31,798 nucleotides of DNA from an uncultured Lachnospiraceae bacterium. Lineage in GTDB: Bacteria > Bacillota > Clostridia > Lachnospirales > Lachnospiraceae. Shown piece by piece: positions 13,029 to 20,837 of this stretch. The stretch spans positions 1 through 31,798 of the forward strand of contig CAJTRK010000034.1 in assembly GCA_910578475.1 (NCBI GenBank). Direction: 5' to 3'. The position numbers and the translations under genes were made by a program. Every line of letters begins with the position of its first letter. Within the stretch, counting starts at the first letter, position 1. The notes below the pieces were generated by a model, which was not told the DNA's origin, searched no databases, and was given only the letters and a program-made list of their open reading frames with translations.

Positions 13029-15395
13029 ATGAAATATTTTAATTTGTTGAGGGCGGATATGAAGAGTCAGAAGGGGAGTCTGATTGGGATTTTTATGCTT
13101 GTTCTGATAATTACGGCTTCTCTTTGTGCGGTTATATCCGTATGGAGTAATTCCAATGATTATGAAAAAGAACGGATAGAGCAGGCAGGGTATGGTGATA
13201 TCGCATACTGGCTTTCGGAGATTCCGAATCGGGACGAATTGGCGGCGCAGGTGGAAGCGCTGGAAGAGGTGGAAAAGGCAGAGGTACAGGAAATGATTGC
13301 TTTTCACCGGTATTTCGTGCAGGGGCAGACGGAAGGGGTGGCAGGTTCCATTCATTTGTTATCCTGGGAAGACTGCAGAAAGAACTATCAGGTCTACGAC
13401 GAAGATATGGAAGGACTCCAGGAAATGCCGGAAAAACTGCGGGATGGAGAAGTGTATGTATCACCTTCTTTTTGTGCCTTATATGATGTGCAGACCGGAG
13501 ATACGTTAGAACTTCTGGCAAAAGAGGGCGGTACTGCGAAAGTTTTTACAATAAAGGGATTTTTTGAAGACCCGGTGGCGGGAAGCGCAATGATGGGCAT
13601 GAAACAGATGCTTGTGACGGAAAACGATATGCAGACACTTTCCGGTATGCTTGATGAAGCGGGGAAATATGCGCAGGGGGAACGCTACAATGTGTTTCAT
13701 CTTTTCCGGGTAAAGGACAGCGTCTTATCTGACGGGGAATTTCAGAAAATAGTGAATACCGGGACGGATTTGGCGGCGGAAGCAGGATTTTCTTACAGCA
13801 AAGAAACAATTATGGGATTTATGCTGATTCTGTATCATATTTTTGCCGGTTTTCTGCTTGTCTTCGTCATGGTGCTTCTTGTTGTTGCGATGCTTATCAT
13901 CGGTCACAGCATCAGCAGCGGCATCGAACAGAATTACATGAATATGGGAATCCTGAAGGCAATCGGCTATACGCAGCACGATTTGCGCGTTGTCTGGCTT
14001 TTACAATACCTGATTGTTATTGTGTGCGGGATGGGCATCGGTATTCCGGTATCGTCGTTTATCGTCAGAAAAATCAATCGGCTGACGATAACGGTGACAG
14101 GGCTTTTCGTGCCATCCGATATTCCAATCGGAAGAAGTCTGCTCGCGCTCGGCGTGATTTTGCTTGTTATGATGGCTTTTATCTGTATGAAAACAGCCAA
14201 AATCGGCCGAATTACGCCGATAAGAGCAATTCGGGGCGGTGCGGAGGATGTTTATTTTAAAAGCCGGTTTATGGCTCCGATTCGCAAAAGAGGTCTTCAC
14301 TTCTGGCTCGCGTACAGACAGCTTGTTTCCGGGAAAAAACAGTATATCAGCGCCTGTCTTGTTGCATCGCTTCTCGTCTTCTTTTTGTCACTGACAGCCA
14401 GAATGGATGCGTGGCTTGGTCCGGACGGAAAAGGGCTGATGGATTCTTTTTCCGCTTCCCGCTATGACCTGGGGGTAAAATGTACGGACGAAGAAACCGC
14501 GGAAGAAATAGAAGAGATTTTAGAAGAACGCGCCGGCATTACGGATTCCTATCAATTTGTCATGAACAGGGCCTCTGTGGGGCAGATAGAATATCTGATG
14601 AATATTATCTCGGAGCCGGAATATTTCAATGTTCTTCTGGGAAGAAGCTGTCTTTATCAGAATGAAATTGTGGTGACGCAGAGCGTGGCGGATGAACTGA
14701 GAATCGGAACCGGCGATACCGTAGCGGTTGCTTTTGAAGGAAAAGAGCTGGATTTCATTGTAAGCGGTATTTATCAATGCGCAAATGATATGGGAGAAAA
14801 TTTCGGTATCAGCAAGGAAGGATTCGAGCGTTTTTTGGAGCCGGATGCCGAAAAAGAATCTTATTATACTTATTATCTGTTTCAGAATGCTGCGATGACG
14901 GAAGAAATTGCAGAATTTTTGAAAGAAACCTATGGGGACGGCGTTCTCATTGATGAAAATACATGGTCCGGCGTGGATATTATTATACTGGCGCTGTCGA
15001 CGTCAATGGTATTTATGTATTTTGTTACGATAGTTTTTGTTTTGATAACGGTTACGCTGACGGGAAGCAAAATTCTTTACAAAGAGCAGCATGACCTGGG
15101 CATCTATAAGTCCCTCGGTTATGAGTCGGGGAAACTTCGGCTCGCTTTTTCGCTGCGGTTCGTTATTGTATCAGCGGCGGGTTCAGCGATGGGAATTTTA
15201 ATGAGTGCGGCGCTGACCGATATGTTTGCGGGAGCGATGCTCAAAATGTGCGGTATCAGCCGTTTCACCTCCCACCTGAGTCCGGTTCGCATGGCGCTTC
15301 CGGCAATGATTGTGAGCGCGCTGTTCTTTCTTTTCGCATGGTTCGCGGCAGGCAGAGTCAGGAAAGTGGAACCGGGGATTTTAATTGTAGAATAA
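13029..15395 (+). CDS. FtsX-family ABC transporter permease
   Basis: A 788-residue permease with two FtsX/MacB-type modules. TM1 (about residues 15-37) is followed by a large extracytoplasmic domain to about 260, then three helices with the module motif GILKAIGYTQHDLRVVWLLQ near 305-325; a central helix (CLVASLLVFFLSL, about 440) starts the second half, whose extracytoplasmic domain runs to about 640, and three helices carry the second copy of the motif (GIYKSLGYESGKLRLAFSL near 690-710). The paired repeats show an internal duplication. ATG 13029 (MKYFNLLRADMKSQ) fits the family; a GTG at 13005 would add eight residues. It forms the transporter with the ATPase encoded just upstream. The substrate is unknown; context suggests antimicrobial peptides or lipoproteins. 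Confidence 0.9.
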   Translation: MKYFNLLRADMKSQKGSLIGIFMLVLIITASLCAVISVWSNSNDYEKERIEQAGYGDIAYWLSEIPNRDELAAQVEALEEVEKAEVQEMIAFHRYFVQGQTEGVAGSIHLLSWEDCRKNYQVYDEDMEGLQEMPEKLRDGEVYVSPSFCALYDVQTGDTLELLAKEGGTAKVFTIKGFFEDPVAGSAMMGMKQMLVTENDMQTLSGMLDEAGKYAQGERYNVFHLFRVKDSVLSDGEFQKIVNTGTDLAAEAGFSYSKETIMGFMLILYHIFAGFLLVFVMVLLVVAMLIIGHSISSGIEQNYMNMGILKAIGYTQHDLRVVWLLQYLIVIVCGMGIGIPVSSFIVRKINRLTITVTGLFVPSDIPIGRSLLALGVILLVMMAFICMKTAKIGRITPIRAIRGGAEDVYFKSRFMAPIRKRGLHFWLAYRQLVSGKKQYISACLVASLLVFFLSLTARMDAWLGPDGKGLMDSFSASRYDLGVKCTDEETAEEIEEILEERAGITDSYQFVMNRASVGQIEYLMNIISEPEYFNVLLGRSCLYQNEIVVTQSVADELRIGTGDTVAVAFEGKELDFIVSGIYQCANDMGENFGISKEGFERFLEPDAEKESYYTYYLFQNAAMTEEIAEFLKETYGDGVLIDENTWSGVDIIILALSTSMVFMYFVTIVFVLITVTLTGSKILYKEQHDLGIYKSLGYESGKLRLAFSLRFVIVSAAGSAMGILMSAALTDMFAGAMLKMCGISRFTSHLSPVRMALPAMIVSALFFLFAWFAAGRVRKVEPGILIVE

Positions 15396-15420
15396 CAGGC
15401 ATTATCATGGACTTTATAGA

Positions 15421-15449
15421 TTGAATCGCCCCTTGTTTAGTGGTATGAT
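15421..15449 (+). promoter_or_regulatory. Sigma-A promoter for the SCP2-like gene
   Basis: TTGAAT (15421-15426) and TATGAT (15444-15449) are separated by exactly 17 bp, about 60 bp before the ATG at 15509. Confidence 0.7.
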
Positions 15450-15480
15450 AATAAAAAGAAAAGTTCCAACAGATGAGAGG

Positions 15481-15493
15481 GCCGCCGCGCGGC
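15481..15493 (+). promoter_or_regulatory. GCCGC hairpin upstream of the ribosome binding site
   Basis: GCCGC-CGC-GCGGC, a 5-bp stem, is followed after a few bases by GGGGAGG (15498-15504), the ribosome binding site of the SCP2-like gene. It is the third copy of the same word in this window. Confidence 0.5.
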
Positions 15494-15508
15494 AGAAGGG
15501 GAGGAAAA

Positions 15509-15868
15509 ATGACATACGAAGAATTTTTTGCGGAAGTAAAGGAGCAGTTTCAGAAGGCGGACGTCAGCAATGTGACAGAGCATTTGGCATACCAGTTTAA
15601 CATTACGGGAGAAGCGGAAGGCGTCTTTTATGTAGAGGTAAAAGACGGCAGGCTCTATGTAGAGCCTTATGATTATCATGACAGAGACGCTGTCTTTACG
15701 GCAAAGGCAGAAACGCTGAAAAAGATTGCCGCAGGGGAGCAGGACCCGATTCTTGCGGTTACGCTGCAGAAGCTGAAAGTAGAGGGGAATATTGATAAGG
15801 CCCTGAAACTGAAAGATTTGATTGAGAGCGCGAAGAAGAAAGAGAAGAAGGATAAGAAGAAAAAATAA
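15509..15868 (+). CDS. SCP2-like (sterol carrier) domain protein
   Basis: A 119-residue protein consisting of one SCP2 sterol-binding-type domain: a helix (EEFFAEVKEQFQ), then AYQFNITGEAEGVFYVEVKDGRLYV split over two strands, DAVFTAKAETLKKIAAGEQDP and ALKLKDLIES. SCP2 folds bind lipids in a hydrophobic tunnel; in anaerobic Firmicutes the ligand and role are not known. The last 13 residues are almost all Lys (KKKEKKDKKKK region). The start at 15509 is fixed by GGGGAGG at 15498-15504; an in-frame start at 15473 would lie before the leader hairpin and ribosome binding site. It has its own promoter and terminator, so it is monocistronic. Confidence 0.88.
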   Translation: MTYEEFFAEVKEQFQKADVSNVTEHLAYQFNITGEAEGVFYVEVKDGRLYVEPYDYHDRDAVFTAKAETLKKIAAGEQDPILAVTLQKLKVEGNIDKALKLKDLIESAKKKEKKDKKKK

Positions 15869-15933
15869 CCGGGTTTGATATACTGCTGTCAATCCGGCGG
15901 AAGAAATGATATCAATCAGGAGTGTGTCAGGAG

Positions 15934-15958
15934 GCATGGCTGTATGGCCATGCTTTTT
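15934..15958 (+). terminator. Rho-independent terminator after the SCP2-like gene
   Basis: GCATGGC (15934-15940) pairs perfectly with GCCATGC (15947-15953) around a 6-base loop, followed by TTTTT (15954-15958). The 313-bp gap from 15869 to 16181 otherwise holds only a weak stem near 15869-15900 and the promoter-like sequence at 16046. Confidence 0.88.
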
Positions 15959-16045
15959 GCATTCCCCGGACGGACACATTGTGGAGTCAGAGGAAAAATT
16001 TTGCACGCGTATCTTTTCCGGCTGGCGGTTATGACAATATTGTAT

Positions 16046-16051
16046 TATAAT
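16046..16051 (+). promoter_or_regulatory. Possible -10 element for the MATE gene
   Basis: A perfect TATAAT lies at 16046-16051, about 130 bp before the MATE start. The -35 position at 17 bp (TGGCGG) matches poorly, so this is a tentative promoter in the only gap before the MATE-M18 unit. Confidence 0.4.
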
Positions 16052-16181
16052 ATGGAAGTCCCGATTCATTTCATGTCTTTTGACAGTTTGTCCGATGCAG
16101 GACCGGACCTGTTTTTTTTACATGGACGAGAGGAATCAGGCGCTGTAATAACGCAAGTTTTTGAGAGGGAGGACAGTAACC

Positions 16182-17552
16182 GTGAATTACGACCTGACAC
16201 AAGGAAGTATTATGAAAAATCTGCTGAAATTCGCATTCCCGATTATGGTAGGGAATATGCTGCAGCAGCTCTATAACGTGGTCGATACGCTGATTGTAGG
16301 GCGGTATCTCGGAGAACATGCGCTTGCGGCGGTTGGGTCTTCTTATACGCTGATGGTATTCGTGACGTCCGTGATTTTGGGTCTGTGCATGGGGAGCAGC
16401 GCGTTCTTTTCCATGCAGTTTGGCGGACGCGATTTTGACAGGATGGAAAAGGGTATTTTTATTGCATTTCTGTCGATTGGGGCCGTTGCGGTCATACTGA
16501 ATATTCTGGTTTATGCGGGGATGGACGGCATTCTTGTTTTTCTGAAAGTGCCGTATGAAGTTGCGCCGCTGATGGAAGAATATCTGGTATGGATTTTTGC
16601 GGGAATTATGGCTACCTTTTTATATAATTTTATTGCGAATCTGCTTCGTGCGGTCGGCAACTCGATGGTTCCGCTCTGTTTTCTCGGGGCGTCAGCGGCG
16701 CTCAATATTGTGCTTGATATTTTGTTTATCAAAGGATTTCAGTGGGGCGTCGGCGGCGCGGCGGCTGCCACGGTTCTGTCGCAGTATGTGTCAGGAATCG
16801 GTATTTTGTTATATTATTATGCAAAATATCCGCAGCTTCGGGTACGGAAAGAAAACCGCCGTTTCGACGGAAGGATTCTGAAAGAGCTGACGGGGTTATC
16901 TTCTCTGACCTGCCTCCAGCAGTCGATTATGAATTTCGGTATTCTGATGGTGCAGGGGCTCGTGAACAGCTTTGGGCCGGTCGTGATGGCGGCGTTTGCC
17001 GCGGCAGTCAAAATCGATTCTTTTGCCTATGCGCCGGTTCAGGATTTCGGCAACGCTTTTTCTACTTATGTGGCACAGAATTATGGCGCAGGCAAAGAAG
17101 AACGGATTCGCAAGGGGATGAAAGACGCCGTTTTCGGCGCTTTTGTATTCTGTCTTCTGATAACCGTGATTGTTGTCGGTTTTGCCGAACCGCTGATGGG
17201 GCTGTTCATCGACAGGCAGAGCACGGCAACGATTGCGGTGGGCGTGGATTATCTGCGCATCGAAGGCGCGTTCTATTTTGGCATCGGCCTGCTGTTCCTG
17301 TTTTACGGATATTACCGGGCGGTACATAAGCCGGGCATTTCGGTTGTTCTGACCGTCGTATCGCTCGGAACCCGCGTAGTACTGGCTTATGTACTTTCGG
17401 CGATTCCGGCCTTCGATGTGAAAGGAATCTGGATGGCGGTTCCGATTGGGTGGGTGTTGGCCGACCTGACGGGAGCAGGTTATTATGTGATATACCGGAG
17501 AAAACAAAAGCAAAGTCGAAGCAAAAAGTCTAAAAGAAAGCAAAAAGACTAA
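16182..17552 (+). CDS. MATE-family efflux transporter
   Basis: A 456-residue integral membrane transporter of the MATE family, which exports drugs or organic cations using a Na+ or H+ gradient. The N-terminus has the family signature MKNLLKFAFPIMVGNMLQQLYNVVD (two pieces) and TLIVGRYLGEHALAAVG, and about twelve hydrophobic helices in two similar halves follow (second half from about residue 235, with PVQDFGNAFSTYVAQNYGAGKEERI). The start is GTG 16182: AGGGAGGA at 16166-16173 has eight spacer bases, while a TTG at 16161 lies upstream of that site and cannot be used. The C-terminus is strongly basic (KQKQSRSKKSKRKQKD). The M18 aminopeptidase gene follows 15 bp later. Confidence 0.93.
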   Translation: MNYDLTQGSIMKNLLKFAFPIMVGNMLQQLYNVVDTLIVGRYLGEHALAAVGSSYTLMVFVTSVILGLCMGSSAFFSMQFGGRDFDRMEKGIFIAFLSIGAVAVILNILVYAGMDGILVFLKVPYEVAPLMEEYLVWIFAGIMATFLYNFIANLLRAVGNSMVPLCFLGASAALNIVLDILFIKGFQWGVGGAAAATVLSQYVSGIGILLYYYAKYPQLRVRKENRRFDGRILKELTGLSSLTCLQQSIMNFGILMVQGLVNSFGPVVMAAFAAAVKIDSFAYAPVQDFGNAFSTYVAQNYGAGKEERIRKGMKDAVFGAFVFCLLITVIVVGFAEPLMGLFIDRQSTATIAVGVDYLRIEGAFYFGIGLLFLFYGYYRAVHKPGISVVLTVVSLGTRVVLAYVLSAIPAFDVKGIWMAVPIGWVLADLTGAGYYVIYRRKQKQSRSKKSKRKQKD

Positions 17553-17567
17553 AAGAAAGGCAGGGGT

Positions 17568-18863
17568 ATGAGTTTGAAAATGAAAAACCGAAACCTGGAA
17601 GAGGATTTACAACCGTTATTTCACTTTATCGATAACAGTCCGACCGCGTATCATGCGGTGGCAAATTTAGGGAAGATGCTTGATGAAGCGGGGTTTGAAA
17701 AACTGGAGGAGAAAAAGAAATGGGATGTTCGGTTGGGTGAAAAGTATTATGTAAACCGAAACGATTCTTCCGTCATCGCTTTTACCGTACCGGCTCAAAT
17801 GCCGCGGGGCTTTCATATGATGGCTGCCCACAGCGATTCCCCATGTTTTAAACTGAAAGAAGCGCCGGAAATTGCGGTGGACGATTGCTATATCAAACTG
17901 AATGTGGAGAAATACGGCGGCATGATTCTTTCCACCTGGCTGGACCGGCCGCTGTCCATTGCCGGGAGGCTTGTTTTCCGCGGAAAGCAGGGAATGGAGA
18001 GCCGGCTGGTGAATCTTGATAAAGATGTGGCGATGATACCCAATGTGGCCATTCATATGAACCGGGATATGAATAAGGGGGTTGAATACAATCCGCAGAC
18101 CGATATGGAACCGATAATCGGAAGCGCTGACGCAAAAGGCGTTTATCTGAAAGCGCTGGCGGAACAGGCCGGTATGGCGGATTATGAGATTATGGGTGCG
18201 GACCTGTTTCTGTACAACCGGGACAAATGCCGCATCGTCGGAATCGACAACGCTTTTATCGCAGGGCCGAGACTGGATGATTTGGAATGCGCTTTTGCCG
18301 GTATGGCGGCGCTTGTGAAAGAAGAGCCGAAGGAATATGTCAATGTATGCGCGGTATTCGATAATGAGGAAGTCGGAAGCGGAACGAAGCAGGGGGCGGA
18401 TTCCACCTTTTTAAAAGATGTATTGGAGCGGCTCAGTGGAAAACTCAGTATTGATGCGGAGGAATATCGGTGTATGCTGGCGGACAGTTTTCTGATTTCT
18501 GCGGACAATGCCCATGCGCTTCATCCGAATCATCCAGAAAAGGCGGATACGGTAAACCGTCCGATTATGAATAACGGAATCGTCATTAAGCATCATGGCA
18601 GTCAGCGGTATGCGACGGACGCAGTATCTGCGGCTGTGATGAAGGATATCTGCCTCCGGGCGGGCGTATTATATCAGACATATGCCAACCGTTCGGATAT
18701 TGCGGGCGGAAGCACACTCGGCAATATTTCTACCGCCCAGGTATCGGTCAATACGGTTGATATCGGTCTTGCGCAGCTGGCGATGCACTCGGCCTTTGAG
18801 ACGGCGGGGGCGGCGGATGTCGGCTATCTGATAAAGGCACTCTGCACTTTTTACAGAAGTTAA
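17568..18863 (+). CDS. M18-family aminopeptidase
   Basis: A 431-residue cytoplasmic zinc aminopeptidase of family M18, which removes N-terminal residues, often acidic or neutral, from peptides. The metal-site motifs are all present: His88 in AAHSDSPCF, Asp237 in AGPRLDDLECAF, the catalytic and ligand Glu pair 267-268 in DNEEVGSGTKQGA, Asp313 in SADNAHALHP, and the C-terminal GGSTLGNIS with a later His in AMHSAFE. Length is normal for the family. ATG 17568 has AAAGG at 17556-17560 with seven spacer bases; an ATG at 17580 is an alternative. It probably shares a transcript with the MATE gene and ends at a bidirectional terminator facing the AraC gene. Confidence 0.94.
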   Translation: MSLKMKNRNLEEDLQPLFHFIDNSPTAYHAVANLGKMLDEAGFEKLEEKKKWDVRLGEKYYVNRNDSSVIAFTVPAQMPRGFHMMAAHSDSPCFKLKEAPEIAVDDCYIKLNVEKYGGMILSTWLDRPLSIAGRLVFRGKQGMESRLVNLDKDVAMIPNVAIHMNRDMNKGVEYNPQTDMEPIIGSADAKGVYLKALAEQAGMADYEIMGADLFLYNRDKCRIVGIDNAFIAGPRLDDLECAFAGMAALVKEEPKEYVNVCAVFDNEEVGSGTKQGADSTFLKDVLERLSGKLSIDAEEYRCMLADSFLISADNAHALHPNHPEKADTVNRPIMNNGIVIKHHGSQRYATDAVSAAVMKDICLRAGVLYQTYANRSDIAGGSTLGNISTAQVSVNTVDIGLAQLAMHSAFETAGAADVGYLIKALCTFYRS

Positions 18864-18874
18864 CAGAATAACAA

Positions 18875-18906
18875 GAAAAGAATGCCTGAATACGGGCATT
18901 CTTTTC
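18875..18906. terminator. Bidirectional terminator between convergent genes
   Basis: GAAAAGAATGCC (18875-18886) pairs perfectly with GGCATTCTTTTC (18895-18906) around an 8-base loop. It sits 12 bp after the M18 stop and 20 bp after the end of the minus-strand AraC gene, so it can end both transcripts. Confidence 0.88.
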
Positions 18907-18926
18907 CTGTTTAAAGGGTAATATGA

Positions 18927-19916
18927 TTAAAAGAGTGGAATCGCAAAAGGGTCCATTTCCATGACAGAGGAGGATTTGGCAACCCGTTCTCTGTATTCGG
19001 TCGGCGTGCAGTTTAAATACCGCTTGAACAGCTTATTAAAGTAGCTGATGCTGTTGAAACCGACCGAAAGCGCCAAATCCGCGATGGAGTGTTTGCTCTC
19101 GCGGTCGTCGAGTATTTGTTTGCTCGCTTCAAAAATACGATATTTCATCAGATATTCGAAAGGCGTCATCTGAATCGTAGATTTGAAACAGCGGCAGCAT
19201 TCGCTTTTGCTGACGGAAATGCTGTCTGCGATATCCTCCAGGGAAATCGCTTCTGCGTGATGCAGACGTATGTAAAGCATGGCCTGTTTTACCCGCTGTT
19301 CGTTCATGGAGATATTGGGCGTTGCAGGAATGTTCACCTGAAGGAGCCTGTTTAGGAGCGCCGCCCAGAACTGACATAAATATCCTTTCGTAACCATTTC
19401 GTAACCGAAATTTTTGGTCAGATTGACGGAAAGAACATTATTCAGTATGGTGAGCATATTTTTGTGCCACGCATTCTGCTCTTCCATCAGCATCGTTTTT
19501 AAAACGGAAAAACTCTGCATCGGGTGCAGGAAATTTGTCCGCAGATAAGAGCTCGTGTAGCCGAACAAAAAATCAGGATGGAATACAAGCGAATAATAAG
19601 AGCATTTTTTATCTTCCACACTGTGAATGGAGTGCATTACATTCTGATTCAGAATAAACCCCTGCCCGGGTGTTAAAATATATTCTTCATCATCGGTCGT
19701 TACTTTGGCATAACCGCTTCCGATGAGAAGAATTTCCATTTCTTCATGCCAGTGCCAGCGGATAGAGCGGGAAGTGTGCTGGTCAAGGTCTATCTGATAA
19801 ACGCTGACAGGATATTCCAGATTTCCATGTTCGCTGGTATCATAAAGATTATTGTAAGCTGCTGTCGCATCATAGTTCAGAGTAATATCTGCTGCTTTTT
19901 CGTTGTCTTTTATCAC
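18927..19916 (-). CDS. AraC-family transcriptional regulator with cupin sensor domain
   Basis: A 329-residue regulator. The N-terminal half is a cupin-type sugar-binding fold (RSIRWHWHEEMEILLIGSG, YILTPGQGFILNQNVMHSI) and the C-terminal about 100 residues carry two helix-turn-helix units (ISLEDIADSISVSKSECCRCFK and HSIADLALSVGFNSISYFNKLFKRY, each given in part), ending FKRYLNCTPTEYRE. Such proteins usually activate carbohydrate-use genes, but no catabolic gene is next to it here. The start is GTG at 19914-19916, with GGGAGG just upstream on the minus strand. A strong promoter on the same strand at 20273-20301 would give it a leader of about 350 bases containing tandem repeats. Confidence 0.92.
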   Translation of the reverse strand: MIKDNEKAADITLNYDATAAYNNLYDTSEHGNLEYPVSVYQIDLDQHTSRSIRWHWHEEMEILLIGSGYAKVTTDDEEYILTPGQGFILNQNVMHSIHSVEDKKCSYYSLVFHPDFLFGYTSSYLRTNFLHPMQSFSVLKTMLMEEQNAWHKNMLTILNNVLSVNLTKNFGYEMVTKGYLCQFWAALLNRLLQVNIPATPNISMNEQRVKQAMLYIRLHHAEAISLEDIADSISVSKSECCRCFKSTIQMTPFEYLMKYRIFEASKQILDDRESKHSIADLALSVGFNSISYFNKLFKRYLNCTPTEYRERVAKSSSVMEMDPFAIPLF

Positions 19917-19984
19917 TTTATGCCTCCCGTCGTTTGTTTGCCTGAATGAATAAGTAAAGAGTAAAGTGGAGATTAATGCTGTTT

Positions 19985-20116
19985 TGTAGTGACTGGTCGA
20001 TAGTGATACGTTAACAGTGACAGATAGTAATAATACATTAACAGTGACAGATGTAATGATATATTAACAGTGACAGATATAATGATACGCTAATCGTGAC
20101 AGGTAATCATGAAACG
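19985..20116. repeat. Tandem 26-27 bp repeats upstream of the AraC gene
   Basis: TTAACAGTGACAGAT occurs exactly at 20011, 20038 and 20064, with a diverged copy at 20090 (CTAATCGTGACAGG) and a more diverged one near 19985. The units are 26-27 bp and their second halves are variants of AATAATRATAC. A further AACAGTGAATGG lies at 20174. The repeats fall between the AraC start and its predicted promoter, so they would be transcribed as leader RNA. Confidence 0.85.
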
Positions 20117-20152
20117 CCGGAAATGCCGGAATATCTGGAAATGCCGGAATAT
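20117..20152. repeat. Two 18-bp tandem repeats
   Basis: CCGGAAATGCCGGAATAT (20117-20134) is followed directly by CTGGAAATGCCGGAATAT (20135-20152), one mismatch, next to the 26-bp repeat array. The remaining 469 bp of gene-less DNA from 19917 to 20386 holds only these repeats, the minus-strand promoter and AT-rich sequence. Confidence 0.8.
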
Positions 20153-20272
20153 TATAATTGCTCATGATTCGGTAACAGTGAATGGTTAGTGGCAATTTCG
20201 TACATGATAAACGAAAACGATTAAAAAAACTAATAAAATCATAACGTTTTATCAATCATGGCCTGTAACATC

Positions 20273-20301
20273 ATTGTAGCACTTCAGGTAAATGAAGTCA
20301 A
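20273..20301 (-). promoter_or_regulatory. Strong minus-strand promoter, probably for the AraC gene
   Basis: On the minus strand TTGACT (20296-20301) and TACAAT (20273-20278) are 17 bp apart, and the -10 is preceded by TGC, making it an extended -10. Transcription would start near 20266 and run through the repeats to the AraC start at 19916. Confidence 0.7.
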
Positions 20302-20386
20302 AATATTTTTATATTAAATTATGGTAAAATATTAACCAAAAATATAACAATATTATCCGGAAAAATACGAAAAATTAAAAAATACC

Positions 20387-20437
20387 TTGACATAATACCC
20401 ATAGAGGGTATATACTCAATATACCCATATGGGGTAT
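20387..20437 (+). promoter_or_regulatory. csoR-copA promoter with two CsoR-type operators
   Basis: A perfect -35 TTGACA (20387-20392) is followed after 18 bp by TATACT (20411-20416). Two inverted repeats with the same arms overlap this promoter: ATACCC-ATAGA-GGGTAT (20395-20411), between -35 and -10, and ATACCC-ATATG-GGGTAT (20421-20437), at the start of transcription. Their centres are 26 bp apart. This is the form of CsoR operators; Cu(I) binding to CsoR would release them and switch on the operon. Confidence 0.9.
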
Positions 20438-20460
20438 ATGAAAAATCGGGAGACGAGGAA

Positions 20461-20742
20461 ATGGAAAAGAAAAAAGAACGTTCCACCAAAGAATATAAAG
20501 ATTTGATGAACCGTCTGAAACGCATTGAAGGACAGGTACGGGGCATTCAGGGAATGCTGGAAAACGATGCTTACTGTACGGACGTGCTGATACAGGTGGC
20601 TGCGGTAAACGCCGCATTGAACAGCTTTAATAAGGCGCTGCTTGCCGAACATGTGCGAACCTGCGTCGCCGATAATATCCGTGCGGGAAACGATGAGGTC
20701 ATTGACGAGCTGGTTATATTGCTGCAGAAGTTGATGCGCTGA
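20461..20742 (+). CDS. csoR: Copper-sensing repressor CsoR
   Basis: A 93-residue all-helical repressor of the CsoR/RcnR family. The Cu(I) ligand set is complete: Cys39 in AYCTDVL and His64 and Cys68 in EHVRTCV. The conserved N-terminal RLKRIEGQVRGIQGML is present. Without copper it binds the two palindromes at 20395-20437 and represses its own operon; Cu(I) releases it. A purine-rich GACGAGGAA lies just before ATG 20461. copA follows 95 bp downstream on the same strand. The His and Cys spacing separates it from formaldehyde- (FrmR) and persulfide-sensing (CstR) relatives. Confidence 0.95.
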   Translation: MEKKKERSTKEYKDLMNRLKRIEGQVRGIQGMLENDAYCTDVLIQVAAVNAALNSFNKALLAEHVRTCVADNIRAGNDEVIDELVILLQKLMR

Positions 20743-20837
20743 TAACAGATGGCAATATAAGAAGAATGCGTGTGATGAAATTGGAAGGAATGCGTATTAT
20801 CGTTATATGACGGGTTGATAGAAAGGAGGAGATTATT

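Noticed and set aside
15875..16276. Plus-strand open frame between the SCP2-like and MATE genes
   Set aside because: It crosses a good terminator and the MATE ribosome binding site, and has no recognisable domain or own ribosome binding site.
19985..20116. Tandem repeats considered as a CRISPR array
   Set aside because: The conserved part is about 15 bp and the intervals only 11-12 bp and similar to each other; there are no spacers of 30-40 bp and no cas genes.
20064..20255. Minus-strand 63-codon upstream frame in the AraC leader
   Set aside because: It needs a TTG start without a ribosome binding site, and half of it is encoded by the 18-bp and 26-bp repeats; kept only as a possible leader peptide.
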